Shown here: piece after piece, positions 7,563 to 18,200 of the stretch
Layout: every line of letters begins with the position of its first letter
Numbering within the stretch: the stretch's first letter is position 1
Assembly (NCBI GenBank): GCA_039932715.1
Contig: JBDTPN010000015.1
Coordinates: 1 to 64,000 of the forward strand
Length of the DNA stretch: 64,000 bases
Direction of reading: 5' to 3'
From: ZC4RG30 sp039932715
GTDB lineage: Bacteria > Pseudomonadota > Gammaproteobacteria > Steroidobacterales > Steroidobacteraceae
The notes under the pieces: generated by a model
The model's database searches: none
The model's input: the letters and a program-made list of their open reading frames with translations, nothing else
What the model was told of the DNA's origin: nothing
Made by a program: the position numbers and the translations under genes

Positions 7563-9404
7563 ATGTTCGAAGCCAATTCCCATGATGTGATTGTGATCGG
7601 CGGCGGGCACGCCGGCGTGGAAGCTGCTCTGGCCGCGGCGCGTCGTGGCGCCTGCACGCTGTTGTTGACGCAGTCCATCGAGACCGTGGGCAGCATGAGC
7701 TGTAATCCGGCCATTGGCGGCATCGGCAAGGGTCACCTGGTACGCGAGATCGATGCCCTGGGTGGCGTGATGGCGCGGGCCGCAGACTCGGCCGGCATTC
7801 ATATCCGCACACTCAATTCCAGCAAGGGCCCGGCAGTGCGGGCCACGCGCGCGCAGGCAGACCGGCAACTGTATCGCCGCGCCATCCGCGCCGCCGTCGA
7901 AAACCAGATCGACCTGCAGGTGTTCCAGCAGGAAGTGGCAGACATTGAACTGCAGGGCGACCGCGTGACTGCGGTGATCACGGCCTCCGGAATTCGTTTC
8001 AACGCGCGCGCGGTGGTGCTGACCGCGGGCACGTTTCTTGGGGGCCGCATCCATGTGGGACTCGAGAATTTCTCGGGGGGTCGCGCGGGCGATCCGCCCT
8101 CGCTGCGGCTGGCCGCCCGACTGCGCGAACTGGCACCGCGCGTAGGTCGCCTCAAGACCGGCACGCCGCCGCGCATCGACGGACGCAGCATCGACTATTC
8201 CAAGGTGGCCGAGCAGCCCGGTGACGAGCCGCGCCCGGTGTTCTCGTTCCTGGGTCGACGCAGCGATCATCCGGCGCAGCGCTGTTGCCACATCACCGCC
8301 ACCAATGAACGTACGCACGCGATAATCCGCGCCGCCTCGGATCGCTCGCCCATGTTCACTGGTGTCATCGAAGGCGTTGGTCCGCGTTACTGCCCGTCGG
8401 TTGAAGACAAGGTGGTGCGATTTGCCGGACGCGATTCGCACCAGATCTTCCTCGAGCCCGAGGGCCTGGATACGCACGAGGTATATCCCAACGGAATTTC
8501 CACCAGCCTGCCTTTCGATGTGCAGCAGGCGTTTGTGCGCACCATTCCAGGACTGGAGTCGGCGCACCTGACGCGACCGGGTTACGCCATTGAGTACGAC
8601 TATTTTGATCCGCGCGACCTCAAGCCCTCGCTGGAAACCAAAGCCCTGGCAGGGCTGTTCTTCGCGGGCCAGATCAATGGCACCACCGGATATGAAGAGG
8701 CCGCCGCGCAGGGGCTGGTGGCAGGTGCCAACGCGGCCGCAATGGCCTGCGATCTGCCGCAGCTGCTGCCGGAACGCAGCAATTCGTACATGGGCGTGCT
8801 GGTGGATGACCTCACGACGCAGGGCACCCGCGAGCCCTATCGCATGTTCACCAGCCGCGCCGAATACCGGCTGCTGCTGCGCGAGGACAATGCCGACACA
8901 CGTTTGACGCCCACCGGTCGCGCGCTGGGCCTGGTTGACGATCAGCGCTGGGCATTCTTCAACGAGAAGCAGGCGGCAGTGCAGCGCGAGGCGCAGCGGC
9001 TGCACAAGACATTCGTGCGCCAGGAAGGCGTGTCGGCCTTCGACCTGCTGCGTCGTCCCGAAGTGGACTATGCGGCATTGGCCGCGATGATCGGGGGCTT
9101 CGACGCCACCGGTCTGGACGACCGCATCGGCGAACAGCTGGTGCTGGACCTGACAGTGTGCGCGCGCTATGAGGGATATATCGAACGGCAGCGGGTTGAG
9201 ATCGAGCGCCAGCGTGGGCACGAGTCAGCCGCTTTGCCCCCCGAACTCGATTACGGCGGCATCAGCGGTATGTCCAGTGAAGTGCGCCAGAAGCTGGCCG
9301 AAGTGCGGCCGGTGACGCTGGGCCAGGCGGCACGCGTGCCCGGGGTGACGCAGGCGGCGATCTCGCTGCTGCTGATTCATCTCAAGCGCTCACGCGCGGC
9401 GTGA
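7563..9404 (+). CDS. mnmG: tRNA uridine-5-carboxymethylaminomethyl modification enzyme MnmG (GidA)
   Basis: A 613-residue FAD protein that with MnmE installs the carboxymethylaminomethyl group on U34 of certain tRNAs. The dinucleotide fold GGGHAGVEAA starts at residue 13. The CNPAIGGIGKGHLVREIDA region, AGTFLGG, KTGTPPR, the NSYMGVLVDDL segment and the SRAEYRL motif are all in family order. It lacks its common neighbours mnmE, rsmG and parAB here, so this is not the usual origin-proximal setting. A TACAAT hexamer at 7552-7557 could be a -10 box, but no good -35 accompanies it and no clear ribosome site precedes the ATG. Confidence 0.97.
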   Translation: MFEANSHDVIVIGGGHAGVEAALAAARRGACTLLLTQSIETVGSMSCNPAIGGIGKGHLVREIDALGGVMARAADSAGIHIRTLNSSKGPAVRATRAQADRQLYRRAIRAAVENQIDLQVFQQEVADIELQGDRVTAVITASGIRFNARAVVLTAGTFLGGRIHVGLENFSGGRAGDPPSLRLAARLRELAPRVGRLKTGTPPRIDGRSIDYSKVAEQPGDEPRPVFSFLGRRSDHPAQRCCHITATNERTHAIIRAASDRSPMFTGVIEGVGPRYCPSVEDKVVRFAGRDSHQIFLEPEGLDTHEVYPNGISTSLPFDVQQAFVRTIPGLESAHLTRPGYAIEYDYFDPRDLKPSLETKALAGLFFAGQINGTTGYEEAAAQGLVAGANAAAMACDLPQLLPERSNSYMGVLVDDLTTQGTREPYRMFTSRAEYRLLLREDNADTRLTPTGRALGLVDDQRWAFFNEKQAAVQREAQRLHKTFVRQEGVSAFDLLRRPEVDYAALAAMIGGFDATGLDDRIGEQLVLDLTVCARYEGYIERQRVEIERQRGHESAALPPELDYGGISGMSSEVRQKLAEVRPVTLGQAARVPGVTQAAISLLLIHLKRSRAA

Positions 9405-9443
9405 TCAAGTTCGGTCAGGAAAATGCAAACGGGGAGTAGGTAA

Positions 9444-10405
<962 letters not shown>

Positions 10406-10409
<4 letters not shown>

Positions 10410-10849
10410 TCGAGTTTGCCCAGGGTTTGCAGTGGTGGCATTGGTGGATAGCCGCCGCGGTGCTGGCTGCCATCGAGACCTTCATTCCAGGAGCTGTGGC
10501 TATCTGGTTTGCCGCCGCGGCGGTGGTGGTGGGCGCGCTGCTGCTGGTGGTGCCGGTTCCGTGGCAGCTGCAGCTGGTGCTGTTCGGCGCACTGGGCGTG
10601 CTGGCCATTTTCGTGTGGAAGCGTTACCGGCCCGAAGACAGGGAGATCTCTGATCAGCCCAATTTGAACCAGCGCGGCGTGCAATACATCGGCCAGGAAT
10701 TCCAGTTGTTTGAGGCCGTCAAGGACGGCAGCGGAAAGATCCGCGTGGGCGATGGGGTGTGGCTGGTGCGCGGCGCGGATGCGCCCATTGGCGCCAGTGT
10801 CAGGGTGACAGGTGTCGAAGGTGCAGTGCTCAAAGTCGAGAGGGCCTGA
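10406..10849 (+). CDS. NfeD-family membrane protein
   Basis: A 147-residue inner-membrane protein of the short NfeD class. Two or three hydrophobic helices occupy about residues 10-70 and a beta-rich OB-fold NfeD domain follows (about 85-145, with GXVRVGDGVWLVRG-like wording). It is the usual partner of SPFH proteins and is translationally coupled to one here (ATGA overlap at 10406-10409). It is thought to link or anchor the SPFH assembly; no protease domain of the long NfeD class is attached. Confidence 0.88.
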
Positions 10850-10851
10850 AC

Positions 10852-11280
10852 ATGATTACGCTGGGGCAGTTGCTGGAAGGCAAAGGTAGTGCCGTCTATT
10901 CGGTAGTCGCGGATGCGCAGGTCATCGAGGCCGTGCGCACCATGGCCGAAAAACATGTGGGGGCATTGCTGGTGATGGAGGGTGCGCGACTGATTGGTGT
11001 CGTTTCCGAGCGTGACTATGCGCGCAAGTGTGTGCTGATGGGTCGTTCTTCTGCCGACACGCCGGTGCGCGACATCATGAGTGCGCCGGTGATCAGCATT
11101 ACACCCGGGGAAACCGTCGAGGACGCAATGCGCGTCATGACCCAGCAACGCATCCGGCACCTGCCTGTGATTGAAGCGGGAAAGATCCACGGCGTGGTGT
11201 CCATCGGCGATCTGGTCAAGTCCGTGATCGAAGACCAGCGCCACCTGATCGAGGATCTGCAGACATACATCAGGGGATGA
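10852..11280 (+). CDS. CBS-domain pair protein
   Basis: A 142-residue soluble protein made of two CBS motifs (about 15-65 and 80-130), with SERDYARK and the repeated GVVS segments that form a Bateman module binding adenosyl nucleotides. It carries no other domain, so it probably works as a small energy or ligand sensor acting on another protein. The ATG at 10852 follows the NfeD stop by two bases, making it the last gene of the SPFH-NfeD unit. It converges on trkH with only 12 bases between. Confidence 0.88.
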   Translation: MITLGQLLEGKGSAVYSVVADAQVIEAVRTMAEKHVGALLVMEGARLIGVVSERDYARKCVLMGRSSADTPVRDIMSAPVISITPGETVEDAMRVMTQQRIRHLPVIEAGKIHGVVSIGDLVKSVIEDQRHLIEDLQTYIRG

Positions 11281-11292
11281 AAAGAGGCTGGG

Positions 11293-12753
11293 CTACTTGC
11301 GCCAGAAGGTGGGCGAGAACAGCACCAGGAATGTGAACAGTTCGATGCGGCCCAGGAACATGGCCAGCGTGCAGATCCAGGTCTGTACATCGCTGAGGTC
11401 AGCATAGTTGTGCGCAGGCCCCACCTGGCCTAGTCCGGGACCGGTGTTGTTGATCGACGAGACCGTCGCGGTGAAGGCGCTGACGAAATCCATGCCCGTC
11501 AGCAGCTGCGCGAAGGTCATCACGACGATGGACATGAAATACACAAATATGAACGCCAGCACCGAGAATGCGATGCGGCTGGGGACTACCTGCCCCCCGA
11601 TGCGCAGTGGCGCCACGGCCTGGGGATGGACCAGCACGAACATCTCGCGGAAGAACTGTTTGATCAGTATCAGCGCGCGGAACATCTTGATGCCGCCGCC
11701 GGTTGATCCGGTGCAGGGGATGACGCAGGTCAGGAACAGCATCCACATCGAGGCGAACATCGGCCAGTAGGAGTAGTCAGCCGTGACGAATCCGGTGGTG
11801 GTGGCAATGGAGATAGTCATGAACGCCACGTGCCGGATTGTGTCGCCGTAGCTTTCGTACTGGCCGGCATGGTGCACCACCAATGTCAGTATCAGGATGC
11901 TGACCGCCAGCCAGATCACCACCCAGCGCGCTTCCGGATCGCGCTTGTAGGTGCCCAGATCGCCGCGCCGCAGGACTACGTAGTGGGTGGAAAAATTGAC
12001 CGCGGCGATGACCATGAAAATCATCAGCACGGTTTCGATGGCCTGCGAATGGAAGTAGGCAACGCTGGTGTCGTGGGTGGAGAAGCCGCCCAGTGACATG
12101 GCCGAGAACCCATGGCAAATGGCATCAAAGGGCGACATGCCGGCCAGGATCAACGACCCGATGCAAGCGGCCGAAATGCCGGTGTACACCAGCCACAATG
12201 CCTTGGCGGTCTCGGTAATGCGCGGCGTGAGCTTGGCATCCTTGACCGGGCCGGGGGTTTCGGCGCGGTACATCTGCATGCCGCCCACGCCCAGCAGCGG
12301 CAATATGGCCACCGCCAGCACGATGATGCCCATCCCGCCCAGCCAGTGCAGTGCATGGCGCCACAGGTTGACGGCATGCGGCAGGTTGTCCAGTCCGTTG
12401 ATGACAGTGGAGCCGGTGGTGGAAAGCCCTGACATGGCTTCGAAGCAGGCATCCGTGAATGACAGGTGCGGCACACCGCGCATCAGCGGCAGCGCGGCGG
12501 CAGCCGTCACGAACAGCCAGCTGAGGCTCACCAGCAGATAGCCATCACGCGGCTTGAGTTCGGTCCGATGAGCGCGAGTAAGCAGCAGCAACGCAAGGCC
12601 AAAGCCCAGGGTAATTCCGGCGCATTGCAGGTAGTTCCACAGCTCAGATGTTTCGCCGTAGATCAGCGCCGTGACTACCGGCAGCAGATAGAACGCCGCA
12701 AACAGCGCCAGCAATGAGCCCAGAACATTGACCACCGCGAGTATCGAACGCAT
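11293..12753 (-). CDS. trkH: Trk potassium uptake channel TrkH
   Basis: A 486-residue inner-membrane potassium channel subunit. The hydrophobic profile shows the four repeated helix-pore-helix units of the superfamily of K+ transporters, with pore loops such as TTGSTVINGLD, ATTTGFVTADY, CTGSTGGGIK and NNTGPGLG. It forms the K+ pathway gated by the ring of TrkA encoded immediately upstream (16-base gap). Length and start fit the TrkH/TrkG family. It is the last gene of the long comF-to-trkH run. Confidence 0.95.
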   Translation of the reverse strand: MRSILAVVNVLGSLLALFAAFYLLPVVTALIYGETSELWNYLQCAGITLGFGLALLLLTRAHRTELKPRDGYLLVSLSWLFVTAAAALPLMRGVPHLSFTDACFEAMSGLSTTGSTVINGLDNLPHAVNLWRHALHWLGGMGIIVLAVAILPLLGVGGMQMYRAETPGPVKDAKLTPRITETAKALWLVYTGISAACIGSLILAGMSPFDAICHGFSAMSLGGFSTHDTSVAYFHSQAIETVLMIFMVIAAVNFSTHYVVLRRGDLGTYKRDPEARWVVIWLAVSILILTLVVHHAGQYESYGDTIRHVAFMTISIATTTGFVTADYSYWPMFASMWMLFLTCVIPCTGSTGGGIKMFRALILIKQFFREMFVLVHPQAVAPLRIGGQVVPSRIAFSVLAFIFVYFMSIVVMTFAQLLTGMDFVSAFTATVSSINNTGPGLGQVGPAHNYADLSDVQTWICTLAMFLGRIELFTFLVLFSPTFWRK

Positions 12754-12769
12754 CGCGGCTACGGCCTGG

Positions 12770-14134
12770 TCATTCGGAGTGGAACAGGCGCTGCACGGCG
12801 TCGACCTGGCGCCGGTCGGCGAGGAACATGATCACATGATCCTCTGGTTCAATCCGGGTGTCATGGTGCGCAATCAACACGTTTTCGGCGCGAACGATGG
12901 CAACGATGGAGGCGCCGGCCGGCAGATTGATCTCCTCGATGCGCCGGCCAACGACGCGTGAACGTTCCTGCAGGCCGTGCACCACGGTTTCAAGCGCTTC
13001 GGCCGAGCCGCTGCGCAGCGAATGCACACGCACTACGTCGCCCTTGCGCACATGCTCGAGCAACGTGCCGATGAACACCGTCTGCGGTGAGACGGTTATG
13101 TCGATCATGCGGTTTTCCATCAGGTCGCCATAGGTGGGACGATTTATCAGCGCCAGCACCTTGCGGGCACCCAGGCGCTTGGCGAGCATGGCCGACAGCA
13201 CATTGGCTTCTTCGGAATTGGTCACGGCCGCGAACACGTCGGTGCTGTCGACGTTTTCCTCGATCAGCAGTTCCTCGTCCTGGGCATCACCCTGCAGCAC
13301 GATGGTGGCTTGAAGGCGCTCCGCCACGCGTCGCGCGCGCTGCGGATCACGTTCGATGAGTTTGACCTGGTACTGCTTCTCCAGCGCCTGCGCCAGGCGG
13401 AACCCGATGTTGCCGCCGCCGGCAATCAGCACCTTGCGTACGCGCTCTTCGGCGCGGGTGATCTCGCCCATCATGCGGGTGATGTTGTCGCGCGCCGCGA
13501 CGAAGAAGATCTCGTCACCTTCTTCGATGGCGGTCTCGCCCTCGGGCGGAACGAACCGGCCCTTGCGATAAATGGCTGCGATGCGCGCATCGGCATTGGG
13601 CATGTGGTCGCGCAGCGTGCGCAATTGCTGGCCCACCAGCAGTCCGCCCTTGCGCGCCAGCATGCCAACCAGGCGCACCTTGCCGTCGGCGAAATCCACG
13701 ATCTGCAGTGCGCCGGGATGCTGGATCAGGCGCTCTATATATTCAGTGACCAGTTGTTCGGGACTGATCCACACATCCACGGCCAATGCGCCGGGCGCAA
13801 ACAGCCGGTCCTGCCTGGTGTATTCCGGAGCGCGGATGCGCGCGATCTTGGTGGGCGTGCGATAAAGCGCACTGGCGATTTCGCAGGCCACCATGTTGAC
13901 TTCGTCGGAGCTGGTCAGCGCCACCAGGATGTCGGTGTCGGCGATGCCGGCGGCTTCGAGTATGGCCGGATACGAGGCATTGCCCGCGACAGTGCGCACG
14001 TCGATGCGGCCCTGCAGGTCGCGCAGTATGTCCTCGTCGGTGTCCACCACCGTGACTTCATTGTCGGGCTCGCGCGCCAGATGCCACGCTGCCGTGCGCC
14101 CGACCTGGCCGGCCCCGAGGATGAGAACCTTCAC
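12770..14134 (-). CDS. trkA: Trk system NAD-binding regulatory protein TrkA
   Basis: A 454-residue cytoplasmic protein with two RCK units, each with an N-terminal Rossmann domain (LGAGQVGRTAA near 5-15, AGGGNIGFRLA near 235-245) and a RCK_C domain. It binds NAD(H) or adenine nucleotides and gates TrkH. It starts within the stop of uvrD (ATGA, 14131-14134), so potassium uptake and a DNA helicase share a transcript here. That coupling is not the order seen in Escherichia coli. Confidence 0.95.
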   Translation of the reverse strand: MKVLILGAGQVGRTAAWHLAREPDNEVTVVDTDEDILRDLQGRIDVRTVAGNASYPAILEAAGIADTDILVALTSSDEVNMVACEIASALYRTPTKIARIRAPEYTRQDRLFAPGALAVDVWISPEQLVTEYIERLIQHPGALQIVDFADGKVRLVGMLARKGGLLVGQQLRTLRDHMPNADARIAAIYRKGRFVPPEGETAIEEGDEIFFVAARDNITRMMGEITRAEERVRKVLIAGGGNIGFRLAQALEKQYQVKLIERDPQRARRVAERLQATIVLQGDAQDEELLIEENVDSTDVFAAVTNSEEANVLSAMLAKRLGARKVLALINRPTYGDLMENRMIDITVSPQTVFIGTLLEHVRKGDVVRVHSLRSGSAEALETVVHGLQERSRVVGRRIEEINLPAGASIVAIVRAENVLIAHHDTRIEPEDHVIMFLADRRQVDAVQRLFHSE

Positions 14135-16317
14135 CGCACGACCTCCAGGTTAGCGAACGAAAGCATGAGCCACTTGGAGCCCTGATGCTCGAAGTTTACC
14201 TGTACGCGTGCCTGGCTACCCTGGCCTTCGAGGTTGAGGATCACGCCATCGCCGAACTTGCCGTGCCGCACGCGTGCGCCAAGGCGCATGCCCGGAGCGG
14301 CGGGTTCGGCCACGGGATCGCGAAACCGGGTGTCAGCTGCCGCCGCGCGCGTGCCGCCGCCCAGGCCTCGCGATACGTTGATCCGCGGCCGTACCTCATC
14401 GACCAGGTCTTCGGGCAGCTCGGCAATGAACCGCGAGGGCGTGCCGAAACTGTCCATGCCATGCAGGCGCCGTTGTTCGGCATAAGTGACATACAGCTGC
14501 TTCATGGCCCGCGTGATGCCCACGTAGCACAGGCGGCGTTCTTCCTCGAGACCGTCGAGGTCGTCGATGGAACGCTGGTGTGGAAACAGGCCGTCTTCGA
14601 GCCCGCTGAGGAACACCACGGGGAATTCCAGTCCCTTGGCGGTGTGCAGCGTCATCATCTGCACGCAGTCTTCCCACTCATCGGCCTGTCCCTCACCGGA
14701 TTCCAGCGCCGCATGCGCCAGGAAAGCGGCCAGGGGCGGCAGTTTCTCGTCGTCGGCACCGGGACTGATGGCGTCGGCGTTGAACACGCTGGCGGCGCTG
14801 ACCAGTTCTTCGAGGTTCTCGATGCGAGCCTCGCCGCGATCCTGCTTGTCCTTGCGAAAGTGCTCGATCAGCCCCGTATTCTGGATGACGTGATCGATCT
14901 GTTCATGCAAGGGCAGATCCCGGGTGTCTTGATCGAGGCGATCGATCAGGGCGAGGAAACCGGTGAGCGCGGGCGCGGCCGGCGACATGGCGGCCGCCGC
15001 GCGCCACATGGAACTGCCGCCTGCGCGCGCTGCCGCCCGCAGCACTTCCAGTGACTTTGCGCCGATGCCGCGGGTGGGCAGGTTGACCACGCGTTCGAAC
15101 GAAGGGTCGTCGTCGCGGTTGGCCAGCAATCGCAGGTAGGACAGGGCGTCCTTGATTTCGGCGCGTTCATAGAATCGCAGGCCGCCATAGACGCGATAGG
15201 GAATGCGCGCGGTCAGGAAGGCTTCTTCGAAGGCACGGGACTGCGCGTTGGAGCGATACAGCACGGCCACATCACGCCGTGCGCCACCCTGACGTGTCCA
15301 TTCGATGACGCGCTGCACGACGAAACTGGCTTCCTCGCGTTCATTGAATGCCGCAAACAGCCGGATCGAATCGCCCTTGGCACCGCTGGTCCACAGGTTC
15401 TTGCCCAGTCGGCCCGTGTTGTTCGAGATCAACGCATTGGCGGCCCCGAGAATGTTTCCCGTGGAGCGATAGTTCTGCTCCAGCCGAAACAGCTGCGCTC
15501 CGGGAAAATCGCGAGTGAACTGCTTGAGGTTCTCCACCTGCGCGCCACGCCAGCGGTAGATGGACTGGTCATCGTCGCCCACTACGAACGGGCTGCCTTC
15601 GGGACCGGCAATCAGACGTGTCCAGGCGTATTGAATGGCATTGGTGTCCTGGAATTCGTCCACCAGCACATGCGTGAACCGCGCGCGGTAATGCGCCATC
15701 AATGAGGGATTGTCGCGCAGCAGTTCGTACGCACGCAGCAACAGTTCTGCGAAGTCCACCACACCGCTGCGGCGGCAGGCCGCCTCGTAGTCCGCATACA
15801 GCTTTGCCTTCATCTGCTGCATGGGATCATTCCCGGATTTGACCTGATCCGGACGGATGCCATCGTCCTTGAGCTTGTTGATGAAGTACTGCAACTCGCG
15901 CGGCACATAGCGGGTTTCATCCAGGTCCTGCCCGCGGATGATCTTCTTGATCAGGCGTTGCTGGTCCTCGCTGTCAAGGATCTGGAATCCGGGCGGCAAT
16001 CCGGCCAGCGCGTGATGCAGCCGCAGCAGCCGATGCGCGATGCCGTGGAAGGTGCCCACCCACATGGCGCCGCCAGGAACACCCAGCAGGGCCTCAATGC
16101 GATGGCGCATCTCCGCGGCTGCCTTGTTGGTGAAGGTGACGGCCAGGATGTTGTGCGGCGAAGCGCCCAGCGCGTTGATGGCCCAGGCCACGCGATGCAC
16201 CAGCACGCGCGTCTTGCCGCTGCCGGCACCGGCCAGGACCAGCGTTGCCCCCTGCGTCGCGGTGACGGCCGCGCGCTGCTCTTCGTTGAGGGGATTGAGG
16301 ATGGGCGAGAGATCCAT
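14131..16317 (-). CDS. uvrD: DNA helicase II (UvrD, superfamily 1)
   Basis: A 728-residue 3'-5' DNA helicase used in nucleotide excision and mismatch repair. Walker A GAGSGKT (30-36), the VDEFQDTN Walker B, GDDDQSIYRWRGA, the TLHTAKGLEFPVVF segment and a basic C-terminal tail domain (about 650-728, VRHGKFGDGVI) match UvrD/PcrA. It lies between the AI-2E permease (17-base gap) and trkA (four-base overlap). No SOS box is visible in the short upstream gap, so any LexA control would have to act at the head of the run. Confidence 0.95.
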   Translation of the reverse strand: MDLSPILNPLNEEQRAAVTATQGATLVLAGAGSGKTRVLVHRVAWAINALGASPHNILAVTFTNKAAAEMRHRIEALLGVPGGAMWVGTFHGIAHRLLRLHHALAGLPPGFQILDSEDQQRLIKKIIRGQDLDETRYVPRELQYFINKLKDDGIRPDQVKSGNDPMQQMKAKLYADYEAACRRSGVVDFAELLLRAYELLRDNPSLMAHYRARFTHVLVDEFQDTNAIQYAWTRLIAGPEGSPFVVGDDDQSIYRWRGAQVENLKQFTRDFPGAQLFRLEQNYRSTGNILGAANALISNNTGRLGKNLWTSGAKGDSIRLFAAFNEREEASFVVQRVIEWTRQGGARRDVAVLYRSNAQSRAFEEAFLTARIPYRVYGGLRFYERAEIKDALSYLRLLANRDDDPSFERVVNLPTRGIGAKSLEVLRAAARAGGSSMWRAAAAMSPAAPALTGFLALIDRLDQDTRDLPLHEQIDHVIQNTGLIEHFRKDKQDRGEARIENLEELVSAASVFNADAISPGADDEKLPPLAAFLAHAALESGEGQADEWEDCVQMMTLHTAKGLEFPVVFLSGLEDGLFPHQRSIDDLDGLEEERRLCYVGITRAMKQLYVTYAEQRRLHGMDSFGTPSRFIAELPEDLVDEVRPRINVSRGLGGGTRAAAADTRFRDPVAEPAAPGMRLGARVRHGKFGDGVILNLEGQGSQARVQVNFEHQGSKWLMLSFANLEVVR

Positions 16318-16334
16318 TTATCGCGCCCATTCTA

Positions 16335-17405
16335 TCAGTCGCTGCGTGCCAGTGACCCTTCTGCGTAATGCAACAATTCAGTTGCAAGTACCAATATTAC
16401 CGGGCCGATGATGAAACCTATCGGGCCGAATGCCGAGACGCCACCGATCACGCCCAGGAACACCAGCAGCGTGGGCACCGGTGTGTATCGCGAGATGATG
16501 ACGGGGCGAATGAAATTGTCGGAGATCGACACCATGCCGCCCCAGGCCAACAGAAAGATGCTGAGGCCGATATGACCCGAGACCAGCAGATAAAGCACAC
16601 CTGGAACCCAGACAACGGCCGCGCCGCCAAAGGGTAGCAACGCAAGCAGGGTTGCCAGCACGCCGAACACCACCGGGCCGGATAACCCGGTGATCGCGAA
16701 GCCGATGCCCACCAGCGCTCCCTGCACAATGGCAGTCAGCCCGCAGCCGTAGACCACCGCGCGCAACACCTTGCCCAGGCGGGTGAACAGCGCTTCGCGA
16801 CGTTTCGCAGTCAGTGGCAGTAAGGAGGACAGCCGCTCAAACCACAGAGAACCGTCGCGCAGCAGGAAGAACAGGATGAACAGCATCAGGAAGAATCTCA
16901 GCAGCAGCCCCGCCGTTCCCAGGAAAAAGGTGCCACTGGATTTGGCCAGTGATGTTGCCCAGGTTCCGACGTTGGCGCTGAGGTGCGAGCCAATGTCCGC
17001 CGGAGCGATGTTGAATCGCGCGCCAGTCCATGCGGCCATGCCGGCAATGCGCGGGTGAGTCGCCGGGTCCAGCCATGAGTATAGATTGAGCAGTTCCGGG
17101 TTGGCCTGGAAAGCATCACTGAGCGCTCTGATCTGCTGCGCGAACGCCAGGCCGATCAATGCCAGTGGTGCGAAGATCGCGATGGGCGTCATTGCCGTGA
17201 TGACTGCTGCGGCCGCCGTGCGGCTGCCGCGCAGCCGCCGCTTGAGCGACAGCTGCAATGGATAAAGGAGGAAGGTGAGGATTCCCGCCCAGGCAAGAGG
17301 CATGCGCAGCGGACGCAGCACCATCCAGATCGCCCACGCCACCAGCACCAAGGCGCCGACGGCAAACCAGCGACGCAGCGCCTGGCTTTGGGTTTGTTCA
17401 CTCAT
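16335..17405 (-). CDS. AI-2E family transporter (PerM-like)
   Basis: A 356-residue inner-membrane protein of the AI-2E/PerM family. It has three or four helices at the N-terminus, a long middle region (about 95-165) and a cluster of helices to the C-terminus, with the GGVSAFGPIGFIIGPV segment (about 315-335) typical of the family. Members export autoinducer-2 or act as sodium/proton antiporters, and the substrate cannot be predicted. It starts 3 bases before the end of gloB in the same run. Confidence 0.85.
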   Translation of the reverse strand: MSEQTQSQALRRWFAVGALVLVAWAIWMVLRPLRMPLAWAGILTFLLYPLQLSLKRRLRGSRTAAAAVITAMTPIAIFAPLALIGLAFAQQIRALSDAFQANPELLNLYSWLDPATHPRIAGMAAWTGARFNIAPADIGSHLSANVGTWATSLAKSSGTFFLGTAGLLLRFFLMLFILFFLLRDGSLWFERLSSLLPLTAKRREALFTRLGKVLRAVVYGCGLTAIVQGALVGIGFAITGLSGPVVFGVLATLLALLPFGGAAVVWVPGVLYLLVSGHIGLSIFLLAWGGMVSISDNFIRPVIISRYTPVPTLLVFLGVIGGVSAFGPIGFIIGPVILVLATELLHYAEGSLARSD

Positions 17406-17408
17406 TGG

Positions 17409-18200
17409 TCACCACGTGTTGCGCAATTCCCGCAGGCGCACGAATACCTCGCGCGGCGTGGGCGCCTCGGACAGATCAGGAAATCGTTCACGCAGACCGG
17501 CAATGATCTGCGGGCTTTGCAGACGCAAGAAGGCATTGAACTGCTTCTCCTCGCCCAGGGTGGTCACCGGCATGGCGAGCGGCTCGCGACCTTCCAGGCT
17601 ATCTCGCAATGCCGAGGCCACCGTGTTGCCCGGCTCCCGATCCAGCGTGAAGCCCAGGTTGTTGAGCAGGTATTCGTGGCCGGGATGCACCGCGGTGTTG
17701 TCCGGCAATTGCCCCAGCCGCGAGGCAAAGGTTTCGTACAGTTTTACAGGGTCGCCGCCCTGGTGGCAGTTGCCGGCGCCGGCGTTGAACAGCGTGTCAC
17801 CTGAAAACAGCGCGGGTTCGTCCGCATGTGCGAACAGGCACACGTGCGACATTGTGTGACCGGGGGTGTCGAGGCACTGCAACTCCACCGAGTGTCCCAC
17901 GCGGATGACGTCGCCGTCCTCGAGGCCTATGTCTATGCCCCCGATCAGCGGTGCCGCAGCAGCATGGGCGTATATCTGCGCGCCCGTGGCGGCGCGCAGT
18001 GCCTCGTTGCCGGCCGTGTGATCGGCATGGTGGTGGGTGTTGAGGATGCGGGTGATTTCCCATCCATGCCGACGCGCGGAATCGAGCATCAGCGTCGCGT
18101 CGAGGGGATCGATGGCCAGCGCCTCGCCCGTCTGTTCGCACACCACCAGGTAGTGGTAGTTACGCAGATGACTGTTGGGCCAGAGGCGCTCGACGATCAT
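17409..18200 (-). CDS. gloB: Hydroxyacylglutathione hydrolase (glyoxalase II)
   Basis: A 263-residue metallo-beta-lactamase-fold enzyme that hydrolyses S-lactoylglutathione to lactate and glutathione, completing methylglyoxal detoxification. The metal motif THHHADH (55-61), a histidine in LDTPGHTMSH, GDTLFNAGAGNC and the HPGHEYLLNNL segment of the glutathione-binding domain are present, and the length is as usual. The ATG overlaps the dsbA stop by four bases. Cytoplasmic. Confidence 0.95.
   Translation of the reverse strand: MIVERLWPNSHLRNYHYLVVCEQTGEALAIDPLDATLMLDSARRHGWEITRILNTHHHADHTAGNEALRAATGAQIYAHAAAAPLIGGIDIGLEDGDVIRVGHSVELQCLDTPGHTMSHVCLFAHADEPALFSGDTLFNAGAGNCHQGGDPVKLYETFASRLGQLPDNTAVHPGHEYLLNNLGFTLDREPGNTVASALRDSLEGREPLAMPVTTLGEEKQFNAFLRLQSPQIIAGLRERFPDLSEAPTPREVFVRLRELRNTW

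Noticed and set aside
7529..7563. Possible leaderless transcript of mnmG from a TACAAT box at 7552
   Set aside because: No acceptable -35 element at the right distance; the case rests on one hexamer.
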